NCBI GenBank assembly: GCA_035623275.1
Contig: DASPTT010000023.1
Span: 1 to 24,060, forward strand
Direction: 5' to 3'
DNA from: DASPTT01 sp035623275
GTDB lineage: Bacteria; Actinomycetota; Acidimicrobiia; Acidimicrobiales; UBA8190
Length of the DNA stretch: 24,060 nt
Both the position numbers and the translations under genes were made by a program. Below, one piece after another: positions 4,554 to 12,186 of the stretch. A model generated the notes under the pieces. It saw only the letters and a program-made list of their open reading frames with translations, was not told where the DNA came from and searched no databases. The stretch's first letter is position 1; every line of letters starts with the position of its first letter.

Positions 4554-7088
4554 ATGCGCGTGCCCCTTTCGTGGTTGACCGACTTCGCCCCCTTCGACGA
4601 CGAGCCGGCGGCCATCGCCGCCACCCTCGACGACCTCGGCCTGGTGGTCGAGGGGCTCGAGCGCGTCGGCGAGGGTCTGGAGGACGTGGTCGTCTCGCGC
4701 GTGCTCGAGATCGCGCCGATCCCCGCCGCCGACAAGATCCGGCGGGTCGTGGTCGAGGCGGGCGGCGAACCGGTGGAGGTCGTCTGCGGGGCGTGGAACT
4801 TCGAGGTGGGCGACCTGGTGCCCCTGGCGCCGGTCGGCGCGGTCCTGCCGGGCGGCTTCGAGATCGCGCGCCGCAAGATGAAGGGCGTGGTCTCCAACGG
4901 GATGCTGTGCTCGGGACGGGAGCTGGGGCTCTCCGAGGACCACCAGGGCATCCTGGTGCTCGGCGCCGCGGACGGGGGTGCCGACGCCGACGCGCCCGCT
5001 CCCGGCGTGCCGCTCATGGCCGCGTTGGGGATCACCGCGGACGTGGTCTTCGACATCGCGGTGGAGACCAACCGGCCGGACGCATGGTCGGTGGCGGGCG
5101 TGGCGCGCGACCTGGCGGCCCGCTACAAGCTGCCCTTCGCCGTCCCCGCGCTCGCCGGTGCCGCGCCGGCCCCGGCTCCTGGCCCCGTGCCCACGTCGAT
5201 CGAGGTGGTCGACGACGACCTCTGCCCCCGCTTCACGGCCCGTGTCCTCACCGGGGTGACGGTGGGCCCGTCACCGGCGTGGGTGGTGCGCCGCCTGGCG
5301 CTGGCGGGAGTGCGCGCCATCAACAACGTGGTGGACGCGTCCAACTACGTGATGCTCGAGCTGGGCCAGCCCACCCACCCCTACGACCTCGACCGGGTGG
5401 CCGGCGGGGGCCTGCGCATCCGGGCGGCACGCCCGGACGAGCAGGTGACCACCCTCGACGGCGTGGTCAGGACCATGGGCACCCGGTCGGTGGCGCCGGT
5501 CGACGACCGCAGGGACTGCCTCATCTGCGACGCCGAGGACGCGCCCATCGGCATCGGCGGGATCATGGGCGGCGAGTCCACCGAGATCACCGAGTCGACG
5601 ACGAACGTCCTGCTCGAGGCGGCGTACTTCGACCCCATGGCCATCGCCCGCACCTCCAAGCGCCTGGCCCTGCGGACCGAGGCCTCGGCGCGCTTCGAGC
5701 GCGGCTGCGACCCCGAGGGCATCGACGCGGCGTCGCTGCGGCTGTGCACCCTCCTCGGGGCGAGCGCCGGCGAGCGAGCGCGTCTCGTCGACGGAGTGGT
5801 CGACCGCCGCGGGGCCGTGCCGGGCGCGGTGCGCGTGCCGGTGCGGGTGGCCCGGGTCAACGCCATCCTCGGCGCCGAGCTCGACGACGGCGACGTCGCC
5901 GGCTACCTCGAGCCCATCGGCTTCGTCTGCGAGCGCAGCGGCCCCGGCGTGCTCGAGGTGACGGTGCCTACGTTCCGTCCCGACGCGGCACGCGAGATCG
6001 ACGTCGTCGAGGAGGTCGCCCGCCACCACGGCTATTCCCGGCTGCCCCGGCAGCGCCCGCTGTCCGAGCAGGTGGGGAGGCTCGACCCCTATCAGCGCGA
6101 CCGCCGTGCCGTCCGCTCGGTGGTGGCGGGGTGGGGCGCGCACGAAGCGTGGACGCCGTCGCTGCTCGCCCCCGGCGACCACGCCCGCGCCGGGTTGGAG
6201 GAGGGCGGGATCACCGTCACCAACCCGCTCAGCCCCGACGAGTCGGTCCTGCGCCGGAGCCTGCTCCCGGGCATGCTCGGCGCCCTCGCCTTCAACAACG
6301 ACCGGCGCCAGGGGGAGCTCCGGCTCTTCGAGATGGGGCACGTCTTCCCCCCGCCGCCACCCGAACGGGTGGCGAGGGCGCTGGCCCGTACGGGCGAGAC
6401 GGTCGTCGACGAGCGCGAGCTGTTGGCCGTCGTCCTCGCCGAGGAGGACGACGACGCCGCGGCCGCTGCCGGCGCGTGGAAGGTGCTCGCAGGCGAGCTC
6501 GGCGTCGACGTGGGCATGGTCGCTCCCGGTGCCATGGCCGGCGCCGGCGCGCCCGGCGGGCTGCACCCGACGCGCAGTGCCTGGCTGGTGCTCGGTGGGG
6601 GACCCCGTTCGTCGGCTCCCGGCGGCGGCGGTGCCGCCACCGGCGGGGACGCGGTGGTGGGTGCGGTGGGGGAGATCGACCCCGCGGTGCTCGAGGCCTG
6701 GGGCATCGACGCCACGCGCCGGCGCGTGGGATGGCTCGAGGTGGACCTGGGCGCGCTCCTCGTCGACGCCCCCCGGCGCAGCCCCGTCGTCGGCCCCATC
6801 AGCCGCTTCCCCTCCAGCGACGTCGACCTGGCCTTCGTGGTGCGCGACTCGGTCGCCGCCGCCGTGCTGGAGGCGACGTTGCGGGAGGCGGCGGGGGACC
6901 TGCTCGAGCACCTCGTCCTCTTCGACGCCTACCGGGGCGAGGGGGTGCCCGACGACGCCCGCAGCCTGGCCTACCGGCTCCGCCTGTGCTCGGTGGACCG
7001 GACGCTCACCGACGCGGACGTCGCCGAGGTCCGCGCCCGCTGCATCGCCGCGGTGGCGCGCGCCCAGGGCGCCACCTTGCGGGCGTGA
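4554..7088 (+). CDS. pheT: Phenylalanine-tRNA ligase beta subunit
   Basis: The 844-residue beta subunit, which binds tRNA and edits mischarged Tyr-tRNA. It begins MRVPLSWLTDFAP. An EMAP/OB-fold tRNA-binding domain spans about residues 42-150, with RKMKGVVSNGMLCSGRELGL. The B3/B4 editing domain follows (RAINNVVDASNYVMLELGQP, GIGGIMGGEST), then B5 (VRVARVNAILGAEL ... VTVPTFRPDAAREIDVVEEV), the catalytic-like core, and a C-terminal FDX-ACB domain over the last 93 or so residues (GPISRFPSSDVDLAFVVRDS, YRLRLCSVDRTLTDADV). The start is ATG at 4554, 8 nt after the pheS stop. Gly/Ala-rich loops near residues 675-705 look like lineage-specific insertions. The stop overlaps the GTG of the next gene. 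Confidence 0.97.
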   Translation: MRVPLSWLTDFAPFDDEPAAIAATLDDLGLVVEGLERVGEGLEDVVVSRVLEIAPIPAADKIRRVVVEAGGEPVEVVCGAWNFEVGDLVPLAPVGAVLPGGFEIARRKMKGVVSNGMLCSGRELGLSEDHQGILVLGAADGGADADAPAPGVPLMAALGITADVVFDIAVETNRPDAWSVAGVARDLAARYKLPFAVPALAGAAPAPAPGPVPTSIEVVDDDLCPRFTARVLTGVTVGPSPAWVVRRLALAGVRAINNVVDASNYVMLELGQPTHPYDLDRVAGGGLRIRAARPDEQVTTLDGVVRTMGTRSVAPVDDRRDCLICDAEDAPIGIGGIMGGESTEITESTTNVLLEAAYFDPMAIARTSKRLALRTEASARFERGCDPEGIDAASLRLCTLLGASAGERARLVDGVVDRRGAVPGAVRVPVRVARVNAILGAELDDGDVAGYLEPIGFVCERSGPGVLEVTVPTFRPDAAREIDVVEEVARHHGYSRLPRQRPLSEQVGRLDPYQRDRRAVRSVVAGWGAHEAWTPSLLAPGDHARAGLEEGGITVTNPLSPDESVLRRSLLPGMLGALAFNNDRRQGELRLFEMGHVFPPPPPERVARALARTGETVVDERELLAVVLAEEDDDAAAAAGAWKVLAGELGVDVGMVAPGAMAGAGAPGGLHPTRSAWLVLGGGPRSSAPGGGGAATGGDAVVGAVGEIDPAVLEAWGIDATRRRVGWLEVDLGALLVDAPRRSPVVGPISRFPSSDVDLAFVVRDSVAAAVLEATLREAAGDLLEHLVLFDAYRGEGVPDDARSLAYRLRLCSVDRTLTDADVAEVRARCIAAVARAQGATLRA

Positions 7089-7462
7089 GCGGCGAGGACG
7101 GGGTCCGGCTCGAGCGCGGGGCGCTGCCCGGGAGCGCCGAGGACGTCGAGCGCGCCCTGCGGGCGGAGGGGATGACGCCCACCCGCTGGGGCAACGGCGC
7201 CCACTACCGCTACGCGCGCCACCACCATCCCTACACCAAGGTGCTGGTGTGCGTGCGCGGCGGCATCGTGTTCCACACGTCGCCCACCTCGGCGCCCGGC
7301 GCGTCCGGTGGCTCGGCGTCCACGCGCGACTGGCCCATGGGGCCCGGGGACCGGCTGGAGCTGGCCGCCGGGGTCGAGCACGCGGCCAGCGTCGGCTCCG
7401 AGGGGGTCGAGTGCGTGGAGGCGCCCCGCCCCGATGTGCCCGGGAAGCAGACCGGGGGGTAG
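7085..7462 (+). CDS. Small cupin-domain protein
   Basis: A 125-residue single-domain cupin. Motif 1 is ARHHHPYTKVLVCVRGGIVF, with a histidine cluster supplying likely metal ligands; the usual glutamate position is Lys. Motif 2 is GPGDRLELAAGVEHAASVG, with the conserved histidine. A Gly/Ser/Ala-rich loop (SPTSAPGASGGSASTR) separates them. The substrate cannot be predicted; members of this group may bind small molecules or metals without catalysis. The GTG start at 7085 overlaps the pheT TGA, so it is translationally coupled to pheT, and the codon usage matches its neighbours. The stop TAG at 7460-7462 lies 11 nt before the SCO1 gene. Confidence 0.75.
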   Translation: MSGEDGVRLERGALPGSAEDVERALRAEGMTPTRWGNGAHYRYARHHHPYTKVLVCVRGGIVFHTSPTSAPGASGGSASTRDWPMGPGDRLELAAGVEHAASVGSEGVECVEAPRPDVPGKQTGG

Positions 7463-7473
7463 CGTCGCCGCGA

Positions 7474-8289
7474 ATGGTCAGCGTCACCGACCTCCGACGC
7501 GACACCGCTCCCGAGACGCCACGGCGCCCGACCAGACGGCCCGTGGCGATCGTCGTCCTCGTGGTCGCCCTGGTGGCGGGCGCCGGCGCCCTGGGTCTGT
7601 GGGCCGGCCGGTCCACGGCGCCGGGCCCGCCCCCGGCGTCGGTGGGCAACGCGTTCGACCGGGCCGTCCCCGCCTCGGTGCTCGCCCTCCCGCTGGTGGA
7701 CCAGCAGGGGGCGACCACGTCACTGGCGTCCTACCGCGGCCGCATCGTCCTGGTCGCCCCCTTCCTGACCTCGTGCCAGGAGGTCTGCCCGATCACCACG
7801 GGCGCCTTGCTGCAGGTCCGGCAGGCGCTGGCCGCGGCCGGCCTGGGCGACCGGGTGGTCGTGGCCGAGGTGACCGTGGATCCCGGGCGCGACTCGCCCG
7901 CCCGCCTCGCGGCCTACGCGCAGCGGACGGGCGTGCGCTTCCCCCTGCTCACCGGGTCGCCCGCCACCCTCGACGCGCTGTGGCGCTTCTTCGGGGTCGA
8001 CCACACCGTGGTGCCCGAGGACTCGCCCCCGGGGATCGACTGGGAGACCGGGCAGCCCTATACCTACGACGTCGACCACGGCGACGGGTTCCTGATGCTC
8101 GACGGGCGCGGCCACGAGCGGTTCGCCACCGGCGGACTGCCGCACCTGCAGGGGGCGCTCGCGCCGAGCCTGCAGGCGATGCTCGACGGGCAAGGGCGGC
8201 AGAACCAGAGCAGCCCGGGGCCGGGGGCCTGGACGGTGGGCGACGCCCTCGACGCCATCGGCTGGATAGAGGGGCGCGCCGTACCGTGA
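7474..8289 (+). CDS. SCO1/SenC-family copper chaperone for cytochrome oxidase
   Basis: A 271-residue membrane-anchored thioredoxin-fold protein. Residues 23-45 form an N-terminal transmembrane anchor (PVAIVVLVVALVAGAGALGL), with the rest outside the membrane. The copper site is intact: C101 and C105 (TSCQEVCPIT) and His202 (DVDHGDGF). SCO1 proteins deliver copper to the CuA site of cytochrome c oxidase subunit II. The C-terminal 30 or so residues (after LQAMLDGQ) are an unusual extension. The ATG at 7474 has no nearby Shine-Dalgarno. TAGCGT at 7460-7465, 8 nt upstream, could be a -10 for a leaderless transcript. The stop overlaps the GTG of the CtaG-like gene, so the pair is coupled. Confidence 0.9.
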   Translation: MVSVTDLRRDTAPETPRRPTRRPVAIVVLVVALVAGAGALGLWAGRSTAPGPPPASVGNAFDRAVPASVLALPLVDQQGATTSLASYRGRIVLVAPFLTSCQEVCPITTGALLQVRQALAAAGLGDRVVVAEVTVDPGRDSPARLAAYAQRTGVRFPLLTGSPATLDALWRFFGVDHTVVPEDSPPGIDWETGQPYTYDVDHGDGFLMLDGRGHERFATGGLPHLQGALAPSLQAMLDGQGRQNQSSPGPGAWTVGDALDAIGWIEGRAVP

Positions 8290-9281
8290 TCCCCGCCGAC
8301 GTGCTGTCGCCCGGCGTGAGCCTGCACCAGCTGCTCACCGGCTGGCAGTTGGACCAGCCCCTGGCCCTCGTCGCCCTCGTCCTCGAGCTCGGGACGGCCG
8401 TGCTCTACGTGGTCGGGGTCCGGCGCCTGGCGGCGCGGGGCCGGCACTGGTCGGGGTGGCGGACCGCGTCGTTCCTGGGGGCCACCGCCACCGTCGTGGT
8501 GGCGGTGCAGTCCGGGCTCGCCTCCTACGACGACTCGGTGTTCACGATGCACGCCGTGCAGCACATCCTGCTCATGAACGTGGCGCCCATCCTCTACGCG
8601 CTGAGCGCCCCGGTGACGCTGGCGCTGCAGGCCTCGGGCCGGCGCACCCAGGAGCGAATCCTGCGCGTGCTCCACGCCGGCGCCGTGGAGGCGGCGACCC
8701 ACCCGGTGGTGGTGGTCGTCTTCGGGGCGCTCACGATGATCGTCTACTTCGTCACCCCGTTCTACGCCCTGTCGCTGCGCCACCCCCTGCTGCACGATTT
8801 CGCCCACCTGCACTTCCTCGTGGTGGGGTGTCTCTTCTGGTGGCTCGTGATCGGCATCGACCCGTCGCGTTGGCGTCTTTCGTACCCGGCCAAGCTCGGC
8901 TTCCTGGCCACCGGCATCCCCGTCGGGGTCGTCATCGGTCTGAGCCTCACCCTGGCGCACACCTCGATCGACCCGGCGGCCCACACGCTGGCCGACACCC
9001 ACGCCGGCGGTGCCCTGCTGTGGGTCGTCAACGAGCTGTTCACGCTGAGCGCCCTGGCCATCGTCGGGCTGCAGTGGCTGCGCTACGAAGAGCGGGTCGC
9101 GGCGCGCGCGGACCGTCGGTCGGCGGCCGCCGTAGAGGACGTGACGACGCGCACCGGGCGCGGTGCCATCCGGCTGCCGTCCCCCGGGAGGGCGGCCGTG
9201 GTGCCGACCGTGCTCCCGGGCACCCCGGGCGCACCGGGGCGGCCCGGGGTGCCGGGCACCGCACCGCCCTCGGGTCACTGA
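8286..9281 (+). CDS. CtaG-family (caa3-type) cytochrome c oxidase assembly membrane protein
   Basis: A 331-residue polytopic protein with about seven hydrophobic segments, including PLALVALVLELGTAVLYVVG, ASFLGATATVVVAVQSGLAS, HPVVVVVFGALTMIVYFV, FLVVGCLFWWLVIGI and LGFLATGIPVGVVIGLSLTL. Family histidines are visible in FTMHAVQHILLM (89 and 93), LLHDFAHLHFLV, LAHTSID and DTHAGG. The Bacillus CtaG family is required for caa3 oxidase formation, and a role in copper insertion fits the adjacent SCO1 gene. The C-terminal 60 residues are a Pro/Gly/Arg-rich cytoplasmic tail. The GTG start at 8286 shares GTGA with the SCO1 stop. It converges with the MFS gene, which ends 50 bp downstream. Confidence 0.9.
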   Translation: MIPADVLSPGVSLHQLLTGWQLDQPLALVALVLELGTAVLYVVGVRRLAARGRHWSGWRTASFLGATATVVVAVQSGLASYDDSVFTMHAVQHILLMNVAPILYALSAPVTLALQASGRRTQERILRVLHAGAVEAATHPVVVVVFGALTMIVYFVTPFYALSLRHPLLHDFAHLHFLVVGCLFWWLVIGIDPSRWRLSYPAKLGFLATGIPVGVVIGLSLTLAHTSIDPAAHTLADTHAGGALLWVVNELFTLSALAIVGLQWLRYEERVAARADRRSAAAVEDVTTRTGRGAIRLPSPGRAAVVPTVLPGTPGAPGRPGVPGTAPPSGH

Positions 9282-9313
9282 GGACCGGGCCGCGCGTCCG
9301 GCGTGACGGGTGC

Positions 9314-9332
9314 GTGCGGCGCTCTGCCGCGC
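9314..9332. terminator. Hairpin between convergent CtaG-like and MFS genes
   Basis: GCGGC (9316-9320) pairs with GCCGC (9326-9330) across the 5-nt loop GCTCT. A G-T wobble and one more pair extend the stem to about 7 bp. It sits immediately at the end of the minus-strand MFS gene. No T tract follows on either strand, so termination is inferred from the convergent context. Confidence 0.35.
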
Positions 9333-10918
9333 TACGCCAGTGCCGGCTCCAGCTCGGCCACGCCCGCCTCGGCCCGGCGCGGTGTCGCCCGTGGCAGCAC
9401 CAGGGCGGCCAGGAGGAAGGCGAAGACGACGATCCCCGACCCCACCGCGAAGGCGGTCGTGTACCCGTGCACGTAGGCGGTGGTGATCGTCTGGTGGACG
9501 GCAGCGGGGATGGCGGCGTTCTTGGGCGGCGGGGCCGAGCCCAGGTAGCGGCGGGCCCCGGCGGCGGCCGGGCCCAGCGACTGGAACGCGGTGGTGATCT
9601 GCTGGCGCGTCGTCTGCACGGCGATCGTGCCGAGCACGGCCAGGCCGAGCGAGCCGCCCACCTGCTGGCCCGAATTGAGCAGCGCCGACGCGATGCCCTG
9701 CTCGTGGCGGCGCACCCCGGCCACCGCACTCAGGGTCAGCGGCACGAAGCACAGGGCCATGCCGGCGGCGGTCACCAGCATCGGCCCGAGCAGTCCTCCG
9801 AGGTAGGTCGACTGCGAGGTCGCCTGCGAGAACCAGAAGAGGCCGCTCGCACCGAGCGCGGTGCCCAGCATGAGCGGCACCTTGGTCCCGACCCGTCCGA
9901 CGACCTGGGACGTGATGCCGGCGGTCACGACGATGGTCAGGGCGAAGGGCAGGTAGGCGACACCGGCCTTGAGCGGCCCGAAGCCGAGGACGTCCTGCAT
10001 GAAGAGCGTGAGGAAGAAGAACATCGAGAACATGGCCGTCCCGATGGCCAGCATGATGGCGTAGGCCGTCGAGCGGCTCCGCGACCGGAACAGGTGCAGC
10101 GGCATGAGCGCCTCGCGGGTGCGCGCCTCGAGGAGGACGAAGACGACGAGCAGGACGCCCCCGGCCACCAAGGCGGCGACCGTCCAACGATCGCCCCACG
10201 AGGTGGTCGCCGCGTGGATGAGGCCGTAGACGAGGAGCGTCATCCCCGCGGTGGCCGTGAGCGCTCCGGGGAGGTCGAGGCGACCGCGTCGGGTGTCGGT
10301 CTCCGCCAGCACCCGTGGGGCGGCCAGCATGACCGCCAGCCCGATGGGCACGTTGACGAAGAGCACCCACCGCCAGCCGAGCGCGCTGGTGAGCACACCG
10401 CCGAGGAGCACGCCGATGGCCGCGCCCGCGCCGGACATGGCCGCGTACACGCCCATGGCCCGGTTGCGCGGCGGGCCCTCGGGGAACGTGGTGGCGATGA
10501 GGGCGAGCGCGGTCGGCGCGGCGATGGCCCCGCCCATCCCCTGGACCACACGCGCGGCGATGAGCCAGGCCTCGCTGGTGGCCAGTCCGCCGAGGAGCGA
10601 GGCGCCCGTGAAGATGCCGAGCCCGACGATGAACATGCGCCGCCGCCCGAAGAGGTCGCCGGTGCGGCCCCCGAGCAGCAGCAGCCCGCCGAAGGCCAGC
10701 GTGTAGCCGTTGATCACCCAGATCAGGTTGGCGGCGGAGAAGTGCAGTGCCCGCTGGATGGAGGGCAGGGCCACGTTCACGATCGAGGCGTCGAGCACCA
10801 CCATGAGCTGGGCGACGCAGATGACCACCAGCGCCAGTCCGAGGTGGCGGTGGGCCGGGGCGGCGTGGTCCTGGTCGGGGACGGGCGTGGTGCCCGGGGA
10901 GGTGTTCGTGGCGGTCAC
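9332..10918 (-). CDS. DHA2-type (EmrB/QacA, 14-TM) MFS drug exporter
   Basis: A 528-residue proton-driven multidrug antiporter of the major facilitator superfamily. After a hydrophilic N-terminus (1-27) the first helix carries LMVVLDASIVNVALPSIQ (motif D1). Motif A is GGRTGDLFGRRRMF, and motif C is AAMSGAGAAIGVLLGGVL at the end of helix 5, typical of exporters. Hydrophobic stretches are consistent with 14 helices. The start is GTG at 10918-10916, with AGGAG (minus strand, 10928-10924) 5 nt upstream. It is divergent from a TetR gene with a shared 65-bp control region, so local repression by that TetR is likely. The substrate is unknown. The stop is TAG at 9334-9332. Confidence 0.93.
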   Translation of the reverse strand: MTATNTSPGTTPVPDQDHAAPAHRHLGLALVVICVAQLMVVLDASIVNVALPSIQRALHFSAANLIWVINGYTLAFGGLLLLGGRTGDLFGRRRMFIVGLGIFTGASLLGGLATSEAWLIAARVVQGMGGAIAAPTALALIATTFPEGPPRNRAMGVYAAMSGAGAAIGVLLGGVLTSALGWRWVLFVNVPIGLAVMLAAPRVLAETDTRRGRLDLPGALTATAGMTLLVYGLIHAATTSWGDRWTVAALVAGGVLLVVFVLLEARTREALMPLHLFRSRSRSTAYAIMLAIGTAMFSMFFFLTLFMQDVLGFGPLKAGVAYLPFALTIVVTAGITSQVVGRVGTKVPLMLGTALGASGLFWFSQATSQSTYLGGLLGPMLVTAAGMALCFVPLTLSAVAGVRRHEQGIASALLNSGQQVGGSLGLAVLGTIAVQTTRQQITTAFQSLGPAAAGARRYLGSAPPPKNAAIPAAVHQTITTAYVHGYTTAFAVGSGIVVFAFLLAALVLPRATPRRAEAGVAELEPALA

Positions 10919-10954
10919 GGGGGCTCCTCAGGGGGTGGTGGTGTCGGCCCAGGG

Positions 10955-11000
10955 ATTATGGGACACTATGTATCGGAGTAACTATGGCACACGTTGTCCC
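10955..11000. promoter_or_regulatory. Divergent MFS/TetR control region with imperfect dyad operator
   Basis: An AT-richer patch between the two genes. GGGACA (10960-10965) and TGTCCC (10995-11000) are the outer arms of an imperfect dyad centred on 10980, with further matches inside (13 of 20 paired positions). ACTATG occurs twice as a direct repeat, at 10965-10970 and 10981-10986. CATAAT on the minus strand (10960-10955) is a plausible -10 for the MFS gene. The dyad would cover the TetR ribosome-binding site GGAG (10975-10978) and start codon. The operator assignment is inference. Confidence 0.4.
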
Positions 11001-11649
11001 GAAAGTCGAGGGGGTCGACGCGATGGGCGCGCCGGACGTCCCCTCTGCCGGGCCCGCACACCGCTGCGACCCCCGGGTCGAGCGCACGCGGCAGGCCGCG
11101 CTGGGCGCGGCGCGCGCCATCCTCGAGGAGCAGGGTTGGGAAGCCGTGACGCACGTGGCGGTGTCCGAGCGCAGCGGCGTGGGACGCTCGACGCTGTACC
11201 GGCACTGGCCCGACGCCGCCGCCCTCGTCATCGAGGCCATCGCCGAGCAGGCGATCCTCGACGTGCCCGTGCCGACCGGCAACCTGCGGGCGGACCTCGT
11301 CGCCGAGCTCGAGCGGTTCCGACTCCGGCTCCTCGACCCTGCCTGCGAACGGGCCATGGTGACGGTCATGGAGCGTGCGGCCGTCGATCCCGACTTCGCC
11401 GAGGTCCGGGCCTCGGTCACCTCCGACGCCACCAAGCCCATGCGCGCCACGCTGACCGCCGCCGGGGCCCGCGGCGAGCTCGACATCGGCGCCGGCGTCG
11501 ACGTCCTGGTGGCCCAGCTGGCCGGCCCGCTGGCCTTTCGCCGGCTCTTCGCCCGGCAACCGCTCACGCGCCGCTTCGTCGTCCAGGTCGTCGACTCGGT
11601 CCTCGCCGCCCACGGACGACCGGGGTCCGCACCCGGACCCCGGGCCTGA
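10984..11649 (+). CDS. TetR-family transcriptional regulator
   Basis: A 221-residue regulator. The N-terminal helix-turn-helix domain is at about residues 33-80: RQAALGAARAILEEQGWEAV, then VAVSERSGVGRSTLYRHWPD, the classic TetR recognition region. A ligand-binding all-helical C-domain follows (from ERFRLRLLDPACERAMVTVM to RLFARQPLTRRFVVQVVDSV). The ATG at 10984 has GGAG 5 nt upstream; a later ATG at 11023 would also keep the HTH. It is divergent from the MFS exporter, the usual arrangement of a local repressor that releases its exporter when it binds a drug-like ligand. The gene ends in a short convergent gap (31 bp, with only 4-5-bp hairpins) facing the zur-like gene. Confidence 0.93.
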   Translation: MAHVVPKVEGVDAMGAPDVPSAGPAHRCDPRVERTRQAALGAARAILEEQGWEAVTHVAVSERSGVGRSTLYRHWPDAAALVIEAIAEQAILDVPVPTGNLRADLVAELERFRLRLLDPACERAMVTVMERAAVDPDFAEVRASVTSDATKPMRATLTAAGARGELDIGAGVDVLVAQLAGPLAFRRLFARQPLTRRFVVQVVDSVLAAHGRPGSAPGPRA

Positions 11650-11680
11650 CGCCGCACTGGCGGACGACGACCCGGCGGGT

Positions 11681-12121
11681 TCAGCCGGCGCAGTCGGCGC
11701 AGGTGCCGAGGAGGTCCAGGCGATGGGCCTCGGCGCGGAACCCCGTCCCGGCGGTGAGCCGGCCGATGGCCTCGGCCAAGCCCTTCTCCAGCGGCCGGGG
11801 CGCGTCGAAGTCCTCCACGGTGCCGCAGCGGAGGCACACCAGGTGGTGATGGTGATGGCCGGTGAGCTCCTCGGCCAGCTCGAAGCGGGCGAACTCGTCG
11901 GTGCCGACGACGCGGTGCACGACGCCGGCCTGCTCAAGCAGCGCCAGGTTCCGGTAGGCCGTGCTCTGGGGCAGCCCGTCTCCCGCGGCCACCAGCTCGG
12001 CCGCCGTCACCGGGCGTTGCGCCGTGGCCAGGGCGTCGACGAGCAGGCGGCGGCCTGGCGTGAAGCGCTGGCCCACCCGCCGCAGCCGGGCGGCGACCAG
12101 CGCGTGGAGGTCGTCGGCCAT
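11681..12121 (-). CDS. Fur-family metalloregulator, probably Zur-like
   Basis: A 146-residue Fur-superfamily repressor. The winged-helix N-domain spans residues 1-80, with RRVGQRFTPGRRLLVDAL and GLPQSTAYRNLALLEQAGVV. A His-rich hinge/sensor (TGHHHHHLVC, His89-93) and two structural zinc Cys pairs (C96/C99 and C141/C144) follow in the dimerisation domain. Position suggests a zinc-uptake regulator, since it is divergent from a metal ABC transporter whose promoter holds a Fur/Zur-type box. Mn or Fe sensing cannot be excluded. The ATG is at 12121-12119. TAGGCT on the minus strand (12133-12128) lies 6 nt upstream, suggesting a leaderless mRNA. The box lies about 34-48 nt upstream of that start, so autoregulation is possible. 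Confidence 0.92.
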   Translation of the reverse strand: MADDLHALVAARLRRVGQRFTPGRRLLVDALATAQRPVTAAELVAAGDGLPQSTAYRNLALLEQAGVVHRVVGTDEFARFELAEELTGHHHHHLVCLRCGTVEDFDAPRPLEKGLAEAIGRLTAGTGFRAEAHRLDLLGTCADCAG

Positions 12122-12148
12122 GGTGCCAGCCTAGCCCCTATGTGAGAG

Positions 12149-12176
12149 TTGCACTGAGAATCGTTCTCGTTATAGT
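12149..12176 (+). promoter_or_regulatory. Promoter of the metal ABC operon with an embedded Fur/Zur box
   Basis: The -35 TTGCAC (12149-12154) and -10 TATAGT (12171-12176) are separated by 16 nt. The spacer contains TGAGAAT-C-GTTCTCG at 12155-12169, a 7-1-7 inverted repeat with the perfect core GAGAA/TTCTC. It closely resembles Zur/Fur boxes (TGAnAAT-n-ATTnTCA). A repressor bound there would block RNA polymerase directly. The ATG of the lipoprotein gene lies 10 nt after the -10, so the mRNA is leaderless or nearly so. Confidence 0.85.
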
Positions 12177-12186
12177 CTCTCCGGCC

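Noticed and set aside
4178..7084. A long plus-strand open frame leading into the cupin gene (1094 residues in total)
   Set aside because: The part before 7085 is an out-of-frame, Arg-rich shadow of pheS and pheT. Only the 3' section from GTG 7085 encodes a recognisable (cupin) protein.
8064..10370. A 768-residue minus-strand open frame across the SCO1, CtaG-like and MFS genes
   Set aside because: It is antisense to two clear plus-strand genes and a frame-shifted shadow of the MFS gene. Its composition is Arg/Gly/Pro-rich, with no recognisable domain; GC-rich DNA rarely contains stops in such frames.
12142..12186. GTG 12142 as the start of the metal-binding lipoprotein
   Set aside because: It would place the -35, Zur box and -10 inside the coding sequence and put extra residues before a complete lipoprotein signal that begins at ATG 12187.
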